A program made the position numbers and the translations under genes. Shown here one piece after another: positions 20,488 to 30,896 of a stretch of 64,000 bases of DNA; within the stretch, counting starts at the first letter, position 1; each line of letters opens with the position of its first letter. Where the stretch lies: contig CP067345.1 in assembly GCA_020641055.1 (NCBI GenBank), positions 698,001 through 762,000 of the forward strand. The letters run 5' to 3'. The notes beneath the pieces were generated by a model. The model had not been told where the DNA came from. It did not search any database and saw only the letters and a program-made list of their open reading frames with translations. The DNA is from Clostridioides sp. ES-S-0010-02 (GTDB lineage: Bacteria; Bacillota; Clostridia; Peptostreptococcales; Peptostreptococcaceae).

Positions 20488-20541
20488 ATAATAAGTAGAT
20501 TAAAACTAGTAGACGGATGTTTACAGTAAATGAAAATTTAA

Positions 20542-21864
<1,323 letters not shown>

Positions 21865-21923
21865 TTTTTAAGGATTAAAAAGATAGTATAAAAGATTTTA
21901 AGTTTATCTTATAAGAGATAAAT

Positions 21924-21966
21924 GGGATAAGTGTTAATTGATTTTTCAAAGCACTTATCCCTTTTT
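21924..21966 (+). terminator. Rho-independent terminator after eno
   Basis: GGGATAAGTG at 21924-21933 pairs perfectly with CACTTATCCC at 21952-21961, followed by a T run. Confidence 0.9.
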
Positions 21967-22092
21967 ATATGTAAGCCATTTTTATTAGGAAAATAAATAA
22001 AAGCTTTGAAATAATTGCTATAATTAAAAACTATAGATATATTTTGATGGCTTTTGATATCAGTTTTGTTTGTGATTTATAACATAATAGTC

Positions 22093-22121
22093 TTGAAATG
22101 GCTATATTATTGTGATACACT
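22093..22121 (+). promoter_or_regulatory. Candidate secG promoter
   Basis: TTGAAA at 22093-22098 and TACACT at 22116-22121 with a 17-base spacer, about 45 bases upstream of the secG start. Confidence 0.6.
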
Positions 22122-22166
22122 AAAGAGTAATGAAATTTAAGTAATAGAAAGATAGGAGGGGCAAGA

Positions 22167-22391
22167 ATGGGCAACATTTTAATGGGTGTGCAAGTAGTAC
22201 TAGGGATTTTACTAGTAATTAGCATAATGCCTCAAGATTCTAAGAATGCTTTACCTTCAGAGTTTGGTGGAGAAGGAAGTCAAGCTTACTTTAAACCAAA
22301 AGGAAAACAAGCATTTCTTGCTAGAGTTACAAAAATAACAGCAGTATTATTTTTTATAAATGCATTGGCACTACTTATAGTTAAGAAGTAG
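22167..22391 (+). CDS. secG: Preprotein translocase subunit SecG
   Basis: A 74-residue membrane protein with two hydrophobic helices (about residues 3-20 and 52-71) joined by a polar loop that includes GGEGSQAYFKPKGK, the usual SecG layout. It assists the SecYE channel in protein export. An AGGAGGGG site lies just ahead of the ATG. In clostridia it commonly sits between eno and rnr, as here, although about 6 kb of other genes now separates it from rnr. It has its own promoter and terminator. Confidence 0.92.
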   Translation: MGNILMGVQVVLGILLVISIMPQDSKNALPSEFGGEGSQAYFKPKGKQAFLARVTKITAVLFFINALALLIVKK

Positions 22392-22505
22392 TGGTATTGT
22401 TGAATAACTGGCCATTATTTAATTAGTGCATTTTGGTTACATTTAAAAATTAAATTTAGTTTTTAATAAAAGTACGTCAACATAAAAAAGTACGTAAAAT
22501 AAAAG

Positions 22506-22543
22506 CTGGACTAATGATTTTATATTATTGGTCCAGTTTTTAT
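22506..22543 (+). terminator. Rho-independent terminator after secG
   Basis: CTGGACTAAT at 22506-22515 pairs, with one G-U, with ATTGGTCCAG at about 22527-22536, followed by TTTTTATTTT. Confidence 0.9.
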
Positions 22544-22631
22544 TTTATGAATTGAGTCAGATATTTATAAAATAAATTTTTGATATATCTATTTTTGTTA
22601 TATAGTTTTTAATATCTAGCTTTTGATATAT

Positions 22632-23060
22632 CTAATTTTTAATCATTCTAGTATGCACAATCAACTTGATAATTTGCAAAATAGATACCATACTAAGCAT
22701 CATTATTAAAAAAAAGTAGGAACTGTTAGTATATTGTGTATTTGTTAATATAAACTTTAATAAAAGAGTGTTGATTATTATTGTTAAAAGACCCATTAAT
22801 TTACCAAATAAATTATAGCTCTTTTTTAAAATAGTGTTTTGAATTAGCAGTATAATTGCAATTATAGTAAAAACGATAAGAATAGCTATTAGAGCTATTT
22901 TAAGTGATTCAATAGGATAATCTCTTTCAAAGTTTCTGTTAGTGTATGTTACCCACCTATGCATTCCCATTCTTGTATTTGCATATTTTTCAAAAACCTT
23001 ACATCCTATTAGAAAAGCAATTTGAAATAGTATTGTAATACTATAGAGTGTTTTCTTCAT
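22632..23060 (-). CDS. Small membrane protein of unknown function
   Basis: A 142-residue protein with about four predicted transmembrane helices (near residues 5-20, 54-76, 86-103 and 115-133, judged from hydrophobic runs) and a basic C-terminus. I do not recognise a family. It has a good start signal on the minus strand (AAGGAG seven bases upstream of the ATG). It is transcribed away from the rhodanese lipoprotein gene, across a 276-bp divergent region that carries a 23-bp perfect inverted repeat. It is more likely a real gene than a shadow, because nothing codes on the other strand. Confidence 0.7.
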   Translation of the reverse strand: MKKTLYSITILFQIAFLIGCKVFEKYANTRMGMHRWVTYTNRNFERDYPIESLKIALIAILIVFTIIAIILLIQNTILKKSYNLFGKLMGLLTIIINTLLLKFILTNTQYTNSSYFFLIMMLSMVSILQIIKLIVHTRMIKN

Positions 23061-23104
23061 TAGTATTTCTCCTTATTATATTAAATTATAGACAAACTAA
23101 AAAT

Positions 23105-23165
23105 ATTATATTGATTTATATTATAATGTTTACTACTAAAATATTATAATATAAATCAATATAAT
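23105..23165. repeat. Perfect 23-bp inverted repeat in a divergent promoter region
   Basis: The arm at 23105-23127 (ATTATATTGATTTATATTAT followed by AAT) is the exact reverse complement of 23143-23165, with a 15-base spacer. It lies between the divergent membrane-protein and rhodanese genes. It could be an operator, a bidirectional terminator-like stem or the remains of a small repeat element; there is no T run. Confidence 0.8.
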
Positions 23166-23271
23166 TTAATAGTAAGATATAAATAGAATGCTGTATAGAA
23201 ATTTTGTATAAAAAGTAAGATGAAGTATAGATATTTTGTATAGCCAACATTATGTATAAGCTGTAGAATTA

Positions 23272-23300
23272 TTGAATAGAAAAAAGCTATATGATATACT
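23272..23300 (+). promoter_or_regulatory. Candidate promoter of the rhodanese lipoprotein gene
   Basis: TTGAAT at 23272-23277 and TATACT at 23295-23300 with exactly 17 bases between, 36 bases before the GTG start. Confidence 0.7.
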
Positions 23301-23336
23301 TTTTAGATGAAAACTAGATAAGATGGAGGGAAAAAC

Positions 23337-24425
23337 GTGAAAAAAAGGTTATTAAGTTTAATATTATGTATAGCTATGATTGCGACTTTATTAGTTGGGT
23401 GTTCAAACAACAATTCAAATGAAGCAAGTAATAAAGATGCTAATGCGGAAAAGGTTACAGCTGACCCAGTTGATACAACAAAAGTATTTGTATCACCTAA
23501 GTGGGTAAAAAGTGTTATTGATGGAAATCAACCAGAGTCTAAAAATTATGTTATTGCAGAAGGCTCATGGGGAGCAACTGAACAAAATGAAGGCTACTTG
23601 AAACAGCATATACCAGGAGCTATTCATATTGATACAGACTCTTTAGAATATGATAATGATGAAGGAGTAAAAGACTTTGATAACTACAATATCAAACCAG
23701 CAGATGTAGTTGAAAAAGTATTACTTAGCAATGGTATTACATCAGATACAACTGTTATACTATATGGTTCTGATTCAGGAGTAGATAGAATAGCATTCAT
23801 TTGTCTTTGGGCTGGTGTTAAAAATGTTAAAGTTATGGATGGGAGTATTGAAGCATGGAAAAATGCAAAATATGATGTAGAAAAAGGAGCAGTAGAGCCA
23901 AAATCTCAAAAAGAGTTTGGTGTAAAAGTTCCAGCTCATCCAGAATATGTAATGGATATAAAAGATGTAGAAAATAAATTAAAAAATGACCCTAACTTTA
24001 GACTAGTAAGTATAAGAAGCTTAGAAGAGTTCTCTGGAAAAACAAGTGGTTACAATTATATTGATAAAGCTGGAGAGCCAAAGGGTGCTGTATGGGGGCG
24101 TGCAGGTACTGATGCAAGCAGTATGCAAGATTATATGAATGAAGATGGAAGCTATGTAGATTTTGATAAAGTATTAGGTTATTTTAAAGATATTGATGTG
24201 ACAAAAGATACAAATACAGCATTTTATTGTGGAACTGGATGGAGAGCAACTATTCCTTGGTTAATGTGCTATGAAAATGGATGGAAAAACATCACTTTAT
24301 TTGATGGTGGATGGTGGCAATGGCAAACACAACCTAATCTGCCAGTACAAGTAGGAAATCCTAAAGATGGGGATGTTAAGTATACAACTGTAGGTGAATT
24401 ATCAACTGATAAAGCTAAAAAATAA
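23337..24425 (+). CDS. Lipoprotein with tandem rhodanese domains (sulfurtransferase)
   Basis: A 362-residue exported lipoprotein. A signal peptide ends in the lipobox LLVGC with the acylated Cys at about residue 22, followed by an Asn/Ser-rich linker. Two rhodanese domains follow (about residues 65-190 and 210-350). The second has the active-site loop FYCGTGWRA, with the catalytic Cys near residue 300; the first lacks an obvious Cys loop, as in two-domain thiosulfate sulfurtransferases. The likely role is sulfur transfer from thiosulfate or cyanide detoxification at the membrane surface. The start is GTG 23337, set by the GGAGGG site six bases upstream and by the basic MKKR start of the signal peptide. 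It has its own promoter and terminator. Confidence 0.9.
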   Translation: MKKRLLSLILCIAMIATLLVGCSNNNSNEASNKDANAEKVTADPVDTTKVFVSPKWVKSVIDGNQPESKNYVIAEGSWGATEQNEGYLKQHIPGAIHIDTDSLEYDNDEGVKDFDNYNIKPADVVEKVLLSNGITSDTTVILYGSDSGVDRIAFICLWAGVKNVKVMDGSIEAWKNAKYDVEKGAVEPKSQKEFGVKVPAHPEYVMDIKDVENKLKNDPNFRLVSIRSLEEFSGKTSGYNYIDKAGEPKGAVWGRAGTDASSMQDYMNEDGSYVDFDKVLGYFKDIDVTKDTNTAFYCGTGWRATIPWLMCYENGWKNITLFDGGWWQWQTQPNLPVQVGNPKDGDVKYTTVGELSTDKAKK

Positions 24426-24557
24426 TATAAAAAAAGAGGATATGCCAATATAATTTTTATAAGTAATAAGCTATATACTATTTTTAAAAAAAGCTTGAAA
24501 TTTTATGAGTTTCAGTAAAGAATACAAGTTTCAATAGAGAATATAAATTTCAATATA

Positions 24558-24593
24558 AAAGGTGAACTATATTTATTATAGTCCACCTTTTTT
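24558..24593 (+). terminator. Rho-independent terminator after the rhodanese gene
   Basis: AAAGGTGAACTATA pairs, with one mismatch, with TATAGTCCACCTTT, followed by TTT. The stem spans 24558-24590. Confidence 0.85.
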
Positions 24594-24736
24594 ATATTTT
24601 TTTGAGTTATGAGTAGTACTTATTTTCTGTATATATTTATTACAATATCAATACATATTTACTATGCTATCAATATGTGTTTCTTACAATACAAGTATAT
24701 ATTTCTTATTATACCAAATTATACTATAGGATATTA

Positions 24737-25675
24737 CTAAATAAGATTATTCTGTTTTAAGATAAATATTATTATAAATACTGTGATTATGGAAAATGCA
24801 GAGGTAAATACTACAATTTGTCCAGCAAGTTCACTATCAGAATTCATCTGTTGGGCCATTGTAAATGAAGAAATAGCAGTTGGAGCAGATAACATTATCA
24901 TAAGTGAAGCTAATTCTACATTTCTAAATCCAAGAAAAATGCCAATTGGTAAAAATATAGCAGGTATAAGAATAAGTTTTCCGCACACCCCCAGTATAAT
25001 TGGTCTTATATGTCCTTTTATAGCAGAAAAGCTGAAAGACCCACCTAGAATTATAAGTGATAGGGGAGTAGCAATTTTGGAAATATCACCAATGGTTTTA
25101 TGTAAAAATTCAGGGATTTTAATATTTAAAATAAGCATTATCAATCCTATTACAGAAGCTATTATGAGAGGATTTGTTAAAACACCTTTAATCATGTGCT
25201 TTATATTTATTTTACCACCTCTAAAAATCTCAAGTATTATGACTGATAATACATTGAACATAGGAACAATAACTGCAATTAATAAAGATGTAACCCCAAT
25301 ATTTTTATCACCAAATAGTGAGATTGTTACAGGTATACCAAATATAACAAAATTACTGCGAAAGATACCTTGTATTAATGCACCTCTTGTTTTATTATCT
25401 TTTTCAATCTTAGGTATAATAAAAACTAAGAGTAAAAAGATTGAAAAAATACTTATAATAGCTACAGCCATAAGTTTGAGGTTAAGAGAACCATTTAAAT
25501 CCGTATTGTATATATTAAAAAATAATAGTAATGGCAGGAAAGATTTGAAACAAACATTATTCATTTTATTTAAAGTATGTTCATCAAATAAACTTAATTT
25601 TTTCAGAACATACCCAAGTGACATTGTGAGAAACAAAGGAAGAACTACATTTATAGATAGAATTAAATTTTCCAA
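24737..25675 (-). CDS. AEC family (auxin-efflux-carrier-type) transporter
   Basis: A 312-residue membrane protein with about ten hydrophobic helices, of the auxin efflux carrier/malonate-permease family. In bacteria these export or import organic acids. Typical features are the N-terminal PLFLTMSLGYVLKK region and a central break around VLTNPLIIASVIGL. The start is TTG 25675: a GGAG site lies about 8 bases upstream, inside the last codons of the VOC gene, and the two genes are 3 bp apart, so they form one transcript. A long open frame on the opposite strand here is a shadow. The substrate cannot be read from sequence. Confidence 0.88.
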   Translation of the reverse strand: MENLILSINVVLPLFLTMSLGYVLKKLSLFDEHTLNKMNNVCFKSFLPLLLFFNIYNTDLNGSLNLKLMAVAIISIFSIFLLLVFIIPKIEKDNKTRGALIQGIFRSNFVIFGIPVTISLFGDKNIGVTSLLIAVIVPMFNVLSVIILEIFRGGKINIKHMIKGVLTNPLIIASVIGLIMLILNIKIPEFLHKTIGDISKIATPLSLIILGGSFSFSAIKGHIRPIILGVCGKLILIPAIFLPIGIFLGFRNVELASLMIMLSAPTAISSFTMAQQMNSDSELAGQIVVFTSAFSIITVFIIIFILKQNNLI

Positions 25676-25678
25676 AGT

Positions 25679-26053
25679 TTATTCTCCATAACTTGACAAT
25701 TCAATTAAATTTCCATCAGGGTCTCTTAAGTAAATAGACTTCATTTCACCAAAGGCTCCTGTGCGTTCTACAATTCCTTGCTCAATTTTAATCTCATTTT
25801 GTTCTAAGTTTGTTTTTGTCATGTCAATATTAGTATTTATCTCAAAACACAAATCAGCACTACCTGTTTGTACGTTTTTGCTGTGAGGTGAAAGTTCATG
25901 ACCTTTTAAATGGACATTTATTTTGAAATCTCCAGAGTAAAGTTCATATCTTTCATTTGCCATCTTTAATGTAAAACCAAGCTTTTTATAAAAATTTATG
26001 CAGTTTTCTATATTATTAGTAGTAATGACCACATGGTCTATTTTTTTTATCAT
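25679..26053 (-). CDS. VOC family (glyoxalase/dioxygenase-fold) protein
   Basis: A 124-residue vicinal-oxygen-chelate protein. It opens with the classical beta strand IDHVVITTNNIENCINFYKK, whose His7 is a likely metal ligand. It ends with the second-repeat motif YLRDPDGNLIELSSYGE, carrying the metal-ligand Glu near residue 119. These proteins act as lyases, dioxygenases or antibiotic-binding proteins. It is coupled to the downstream AEC transporter, so a shared small-molecule substrate is possible. An AGGAG site precedes the start on the minus strand. Confidence 0.88.
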   Translation of the reverse strand: MIKKIDHVVITTNNIENCINFYKKLGFTLKMANERYELYSGDFKINVHLKGHELSPHSKNVQTGSADLCFEINTNIDMTKTNLEQNEIKIEQGIVERTGAFGEMKSIYLRDPDGNLIELSSYGE

Positions 26054-26250
26054 AATAACTCCTCGAAATTTTATATAGATTTATTAAATGTGTTTATATC
26101 TTCTTTTAATAAGGCATAAAATAATAATTAGTTAAATATAAGAAATAACCTGAAATTAATTGATTTAATAGTTAAATAAAATATAAAAAATAATTCGAAT
26201 CCATTGAATCAACAATTAATTAAAATAGAAAAATAATTTAATAGCAATTA

Positions 26251-26290
26251 AGCTAATCATTAATTAAGTGTAACAAATTAATGATTAGCT
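26251..26290 (-). terminator. Hairpin at the end of the PEBP-family gene
   Basis: AGCTAATCATTAATT at 26251-26265 pairs perfectly with AATTAATGATTAGCT at 26276-26290. It sits 14 bases past the stop of the minus-strand gene. The T run on the minus strand is weak, so termination efficiency is uncertain. The rest of 26054-26303 is A+T-rich with no gene. Confidence 0.6.
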
Positions 26291-26303
26291 ATAGTAAATC
26301 TAA

Positions 26304-26801
26304 TTAATTAGAATAACTCCCTTTAAGTGTAAATCTATCTAAAATATGCCCATCCATGGCTTCAAAAAACTCATTCATATAAAATCCCTTTTCAAGATTA
26401 AGAGTAGTATCAAGGGCAAACACATGTATTTCATAAACATGTGGTCTATCTGGAGGAGCCATACCACCATAAACACTAGCTTCTAATCTACCAATATCAC
26501 CTAATTTACTATGCCAACTAGTAGTCCCTTGAATAAAATCAGTAGCTGTTATGCTTTCATTTTCCTTTAATTCATCTTTTGTTATATTTGCAGCTAGCCA
26601 ATGTATCCATGCAAATCCACATACAGGAACTGAATCTTTGTCCTCTAAAAATACAGCAAAGGACACTGTATGCTCTGGAGCATCTTCAAATTTTAGAGGT
26701 AATGAATATGTAGGCATACCACCTTTATTAAATTGATTTCCTCTTTTTCCATATTTATCTTCTATAACACCGTTTACTATACCTGTACTAGTTACTTTCA
26801 T
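26304..26801 (-). CDS. YbhB/YbcL (PEBP) family protein
   Basis: A 165-residue cytosolic phosphatidylethanolamine-binding-protein relative, the bacterial 'Raf kinase inhibitor-like' group. Family landmarks include the FAVFLEDKDSVPVCGFAWIHW segment (about residues 48-70), with the ligand-pocket Asp and His, and the GGMAPPDRPHVYEIHVFALD segment (about 110-130). The biochemical role of the bacterial family is poorly defined. An AGGAGG site lies at the right spacing on the minus strand. The HxlR regulator gene lies 55 bp upstream in the same direction, a pairing seen often enough to suggest the regulator controls it. Confidence 0.88.
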   Translation of the reverse strand: MKVTSTGIVNGVIEDKYGKRGNQFNKGGMPTYSLPLKFEDAPEHTVSFAVFLEDKDSVPVCGFAWIHWLAANITKDELKENESITATDFIQGTTSWHSKLGDIGRLEASVYGGMAPPDRPHVYEIHVFALDTTLNLEKGFYMNEFFEAMDGHILDRFTLKGSYSN

Positions 26802-26855
26802 AATAATTTGCCTCCTAAATATATAATAAATTAATAAAAATTTTCTGTAAGTTTA

Positions 26856-27218
26856 TTATATACCAGTTGTAAATAATGGTAAATTACTTACTTTACCATT
26901 CTCTAGCATGAAATTAATTCCTATATCTTGCATTATAGCCAAAGCATCTAACATCTGCTTTCCACGAATAGGTGTAAGTGAATATTCAACTTTAAGTGGA
27001 TATCCTTCATAGGTTTTTTTATCAACCAGCCCAAATTCAATCAATTCTTTAAGTTGTTCAAGCAACATTTTTTGGTTGATTCCATTAATCTCTTTTTCTA
27101 GTTTTGATAGAGAAGTTGGACCTATACGTAATCTCCATAATATAATAGACTTCCATTTACCTTTTATCATATCATGTGTTAGTTCTAATGGACATGTATA
27201 TTTTTCACAAAGCTTCAA
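26856..27218 (-). CDS. HxlR family winged-helix regulator
   Basis: A 120-residue transcription factor of the HxlR type, which usually senses aldehydes, redox or oxidised thiols. It shows the CPLELTHDMIKGKWKSIIL opening (about residues 9-27), the recognition helix in NGINQKMLLEQLKEL and the wing VDKKTYEGYPLKVEYSLT (about 75-92). The start is TTG 27218, preceded by GGAGGTG eight bases away; no better ATG is in frame. The Cys at about residue 9 is the conserved sensor position in thiol-responsive members. The likely target is the PEBP gene downstream. Confidence 0.88.
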   Translation of the reverse strand: MKLCEKYTCPLELTHDMIKGKWKSIILWRLRIGPTSLSKLEKEINGINQKMLLEQLKELIEFGLVDKKTYEGYPLKVEYSLTPIRGKQMLDALAIMQDIGINFMLENGKVSNLPLFTTGI

Positions 27219-27235
27219 GTATAGTCACCTCCAAT

Positions 27236-27850
27236 TTATTTTGCCAAAATACGTTTTGAAGCAAGTTTATATACAAGTTCAACTTTTTTATTTGAAACAT
27301 CCCATGAGTTTAATTCGTTTTTTACTAAATCTGGATGTTTTTTACTTATGTCTCTGAGAGCATTTCCAACAGATTTTCTTAAGTATTCACTGTCCTCATC
27401 TTTTAAACTAGAAAGCAATGATATAGCTACAGTGGGGTTGGTCTTAAAATAGTCTCGGATAGTCCAAACTCTAAGCCCTTCTGTTACAGCTCTCTTTATA
27501 TTTGGGTTGTCAGAACTTAACCACTCTTTTATCACAGGAAGTGATTTATCATATCCAACTTCACTACAATAATAATCAAATGATTTAGCTAATATTTCTT
27601 GTACTCTCCAGTTTTCATCTTTACTCACATTGTTTTTTAAAAATAATAAGGCTTCAGAAATATGTATTGATATAAAGCCTAATATAAACACTGCTAATTC
27701 TCTTACTTGATAGTATTCTGATCTATATAAGTAAATTGATAGATAATAACACTTCTTTGAGTCATTATTTTTTACAATTTTTTTAGCAATATTTTCGATT
27801 TCTTTAAAACCATTTTCTATGGTAATAATTTTTGCAATTACTTCTTCCAA
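27236..27850 (-). CDS. HEAT-repeat protein of the DNA alkylation repair family
   Basis: About 204 residues of alpha-helical HEAT-like repeats, similar to AlkC/AlkD-type DNA glycosylase relatives. Recognisable pieces are YYQVRELAVFILG, WRVQEILAKSFDYY, NPNIKRAVTEGLRVW and DSEYLRKSVGNALRDISKKHP, one per repeat. True family members bind DNA and excise alkylated bases; catalytic residues are not obvious to me here, so repair activity is inferred. The start is TTG 27850, because GGAGGAG sits eight bases upstream; a TTG at 27865 is in frame but would place the ribosome site inside the gene. It lies 17 bp upstream of the HxlR gene, with which it probably forms an operon. Confidence 0.8.
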   Translation of the reverse strand: MEEVIAKIITIENGFKEIENIAKKIVKNNDSKKCYYLSIYLYRSEYYQVRELAVFILGFISIHISEALLFLKNNVSKDENWRVQEILAKSFDYYCSEVGYDKSLPVIKEWLSSDNPNIKRAVTEGLRVWTIRDYFKTNPTVAISLLSSLKDEDSEYLRKSVGNALRDISKKHPDLVKNELNSWDVSNKKVELVYKLASKRILAK

Positions 27851-27865
27851 GTTTATCTCCTCCAA

Positions 27866-28466
27866 TAAGTAGATTAGTTTAAATTTAATATATTATTTAT
27901 AATAAAAAAATTTATTTAATTTATATAAAATAAAGACTTGTCGAAAAACGTTTGCAAGCCTTTAATATTAGAATAAATAAAAAACAATAAAAAATCAACC
28001 TAATTTAACATATAAATTTACTTTTATTATAAGTTTTATATTATAAAAAGTTATATTTAAAAAATTAATTGAGTTATATAAATTTAACTTAATTTGAGTA
28101 TACTAATAGAATAAATTATTATATAGTAATACTTAGATGGAATGAATATTTTACCAATTCTATATGATGGTGTATAATTAGGTGATAAAGTAGCTGTAAT
28201 AATGATATTTTAAGTAAATTACAATTGTGCTTATGATAACTTAAACTATTATTAGAGAATTATCATAACTTTTTTAAAGATTTATTAAGATAATTTCAAT
28301 TAAATATAAAAAACATATAATAATTGATTTAACTTGAAACAATAATAAAAGAATATAAAAAACGGTGTGTGAAGATATATGAAAGGTAATATAGAAGATA
28401 TACAAAGGGTAATATAATAGAAAACTAAAAAAATAATATAACAAGAAAGTAAAATAGGAGGAAAAA
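27866..28466. other. 600-bp A+T-rich region upstream of rnr, no gene seen
   Basis: No coding frame of note on either strand. The sequence is mainly A/T runs, with repeated ATATAGAAGATATA-like words close to rnr. The promoter of rnr should be here, but I could not choose one among many A+T-rich candidates. Confidence 0.5.
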
Positions 28467-30602
28467 ATGATACCAGGACTTAAAGAGAGTTTGTTAGGAT
28501 TAATAAACGAAAGTGCATATAATCCTCTAAAAAAGGAAGAATTAGCAGAAATTTTTGATATACATTCATCAGAAATGCCAATGTTCTATAATTTTTTAGA
28601 AGAATTAGAGGAAGATGGATATATATGTTTTACTAAGAAAAATAAAATAGTATCATCAAATCAAATGGGATATTTTGTTGGTAAATTTACATCACATAAA
28701 AAAGGCTTTGGATTTGTAGAATCTGATGTTGAATACACACAAGATTTATTTATCTCAAGTGACAATATAAATGGAGCTATGCATAATGATAGAGTTATGG
28801 CAGAGATAGTTGTACCTGCAACTGAAGAAAAAAGAGCAGAAGGAAGAATCGTAAAAATTATAAAGAGAGAAATAACTAAAATAGTAGGTACTTTTCAATC
28901 AAGTAAAACTTTTGGATTTGTAACACCAGACAATAAGAAATTTACTAAGGATGTATATATACCTAAAAGATATTTTAGTGGTGCAGTAGATAATGATAAG
29001 GTAGTTTGTGAAATTACAGTATGGCCACAAGAAGATAGAAAACCAGAAGGAAAGATTATAGAAATACTGGGTCAAAAAGGTGAAAGAGGAGTAGAAATAG
29101 ACTCTATAATAAGAGAACATGGTCTTCCAGAAGAATTTCCTAAAAAGGTATTGCAAGAAGCAGAAGCTGTTGCTGTTGAAATTCCAGAAGAAGAGGTAAA
29201 AAGAAGAAGAGATTTAAGAGATTTAAATATATTTACTATAGATGGAGATGACGCAAAAGATTTAGATGATGCTATATCAATAGAGGTATTATCTAATGGA
29301 AACTTTAAATTAGGGGTTCATATAGCTGATGTTACACATTATGTAAGAGAAAAAAATAAATTAGATAAAGAAGCTTTAAAAAGGGCTACATCTGTATATT
29401 TAGTAGATAAAGTAATTCCAATGTTGCCAAAGACTCTTTCTAATGGAGTATGTAGTTTAAATCCATTTGAAGACAAATTAACTCTTTCTATATTTATGGA
29501 AATAGACCATAAGGGAAATGTAGTTAAGCATGAAATATGTGAATCTATAATAAATTCAAAGGCTAGAATGACTTATACAGAAGTATCCGATATATTAGAA
29601 AAAGATGATGAAAAGCTTAAAAAGACTTTTGAACATGTTGTAGATGATTTTAAAAATTCTGAAATTTTGGCTAGAATTCTTATGTCAAGAAGAGAAAAAA
29701 GAGGGGCTATAGACTTTAACTTCCCAGAAGCAAAGATAATTCTAAATGGAAATGGAGAAGTTGCAGATATAAAACCATATGAAAGAAGAATTTCTAATAA
29801 AATAATAGAAGAGTTTATGCTTATAAGTAATGAAACAATTGCTGAACATTTTTATTGGATGGGTATACCATTTGTGTATAGAATACATGAAACACCATCT
29901 TTAGAAAAAATGGAAGAATTGAGTAAATTTATATCTACATTTGGATATACAATAAAAGGTGATAAAGAAGAGGTACATCCAAAGGCATTACAAGGAATAA
30001 TAGAGAAGATAAAAGGCAAAACAGAAGAGGGAGCAATCAGTACCATAATGCTTCGTTCTTTAAAACAGGCTAAGTATTCACCAGAATGTAGTGGACACTT
30101 TGGGTTAGCTGCTAAATTCTATTGTCACTTTACTTCACCAATAAGAAGATATCCTGACCTTCAAATTCATAGAATAATAAAAGAGTCTTTAAATAATAAG
30201 ATAAATGGAAAGAGACAAGAGCAACTTACTACTATAGTAGATTATGCATCTGTTCAATCATCTGAAAAAGAGAGAAAAGCAGAATTGGCTGAAAGAGATG
30301 TACATGACTTCTATAAGGCTCTTTATATGAAGGATAAAGTTGGTCAAGAGTTTGAAGGTGTTGTATCTAGTGTAACTTCATTTGGAATATTTGTTGAGCT
30401 AGATAATACTATAGAAGGATTGATAAGACTTGCAAATATGAATGATGACTATTATATCTATGATGAAAGTTCTTATAGTGTGTTAGGTGAGAGAACCAAG
30501 AAGTCATATAAAATAGGTGACCTTGTTAAGATAAAAGTTGAAGGTGTAAATGTAGACTTTAAAGAAATTGACTTTGAGATAGTTGAAAAGATTGAAGAAT
30601 AA
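28467..30602 (+). CDS. rnr: Ribonuclease R
   Basis: A 711-residue 3'-5' exoribonuclease of the RNase II/R family. The N-terminus is a winged-helix region (about residues 1-65). Two cold-shock OB folds follow (GYFVGKFTSHKKGFGFVE at about 69-86; IVGTFQSSKTFGFVTPD at about 138-154). The catalytic RNB domain follows, with the metal-binding Asp cluster DGDDAKDLDDAIS (about 259-271). A C-terminal S1 domain starts near GQEFEGVVSSVTSFGIFVEL (about 624-643). It degrades structured RNA and, with SmpB-tmRNA, non-stop mRNA; smpB and ssrA lie 6 kb downstream. A strong AGGAGG site precedes the ATG. Confidence 0.97.
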   Translation: MIPGLKESLLGLINESAYNPLKKEELAEIFDIHSSEMPMFYNFLEELEEDGYICFTKKNKIVSSNQMGYFVGKFTSHKKGFGFVESDVEYTQDLFISSDNINGAMHNDRVMAEIVVPATEEKRAEGRIVKIIKREITKIVGTFQSSKTFGFVTPDNKKFTKDVYIPKRYFSGAVDNDKVVCEITVWPQEDRKPEGKIIEILGQKGERGVEIDSIIREHGLPEEFPKKVLQEAEAVAVEIPEEEVKRRRDLRDLNIFTIDGDDAKDLDDAISIEVLSNGNFKLGVHIADVTHYVREKNKLDKEALKRATSVYLVDKVIPMLPKTLSNGVCSLNPFEDKLTLSIFMEIDHKGNVVKHEICESIINSKARMTYTEVSDILEKDDEKLKKTFEHVVDDFKNSEILARILMSRREKRGAIDFNFPEAKIILNGNGEVADIKPYERRISNKIIEEFMLISNETIAEHFYWMGIPFVYRIHETPSLEKMEELSKFISTFGYTIKGDKEEVHPKALQGIIEKIKGKTEEGAISTIMLRSLKQAKYSPECSGHFGLAAKFYCHFTSPIRRYPDLQIHRIIKESLNNKINGKRQEQLTTIVDYASVQSSEKERKAELAERDVHDFYKALYMKDKVGQEFEGVVSSVTSFGIFVELDNTIEGLIRLANMNDDYYIYDESSYSVLGERTKKSYKIGDLVKIKVEGVNVDFKEIDFEIVEKIEE

Positions 30603-30634
30603 ACAAAATATAAAGAATAAGGTTTAATATTTGA

Positions 30635-30710
30635 AAATAAGAGTAAACAGGAAAAAATTAATATCTTAAAATAAGAGTAAACAGGAAAAAATTAATATCT
30701 TAAAATAAGA
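30635..30710 (+). repeat. 34-bp tandem repeat, 2.2 copies
   Basis: Two identical adjacent copies of a 34-base unit (30635-30668 and 30669-30702; key part AGAGTAAACAGGAAAA) and the first 8 bases of a third. It is non-coding, between the rnr stop and its terminator, and a possible variable-number locus. Confidence 0.9.
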
Positions 30711-30854
30711 AAATACAGAAATATTTAAAAGTAGACATGAAAATTTGTAGTGTTTATGGTATGACTAAATGTAGAATATTTGATAAAAAGGAGATGTTTA
30801 GACCATATTTAGCATTTAGCAAAAAATATATATTAAAAAATAGATTTTTATAGG

Positions 30855-30896
30855 AAATAAGTGTATCATTTAGAACTTGAGATACACTTATTTTTT
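30855..30896 (+). terminator. Rho-independent terminator after rnr
   Basis: AAATAAGTGTATC at 30855-30867 pairs perfectly with GATACACTTATTT at 30881-30893, continuing into a T run. It lies 250 bases past the rnr stop. Confidence 0.9.

Noticed and set aside
24783-25691. 302-residue open frame on the + strand
   Set aside because: It is the mirror of the AEC transporter gene on the minus strand, whose protein has clear membrane-transporter character; the + frame has no family features or ribosome site.
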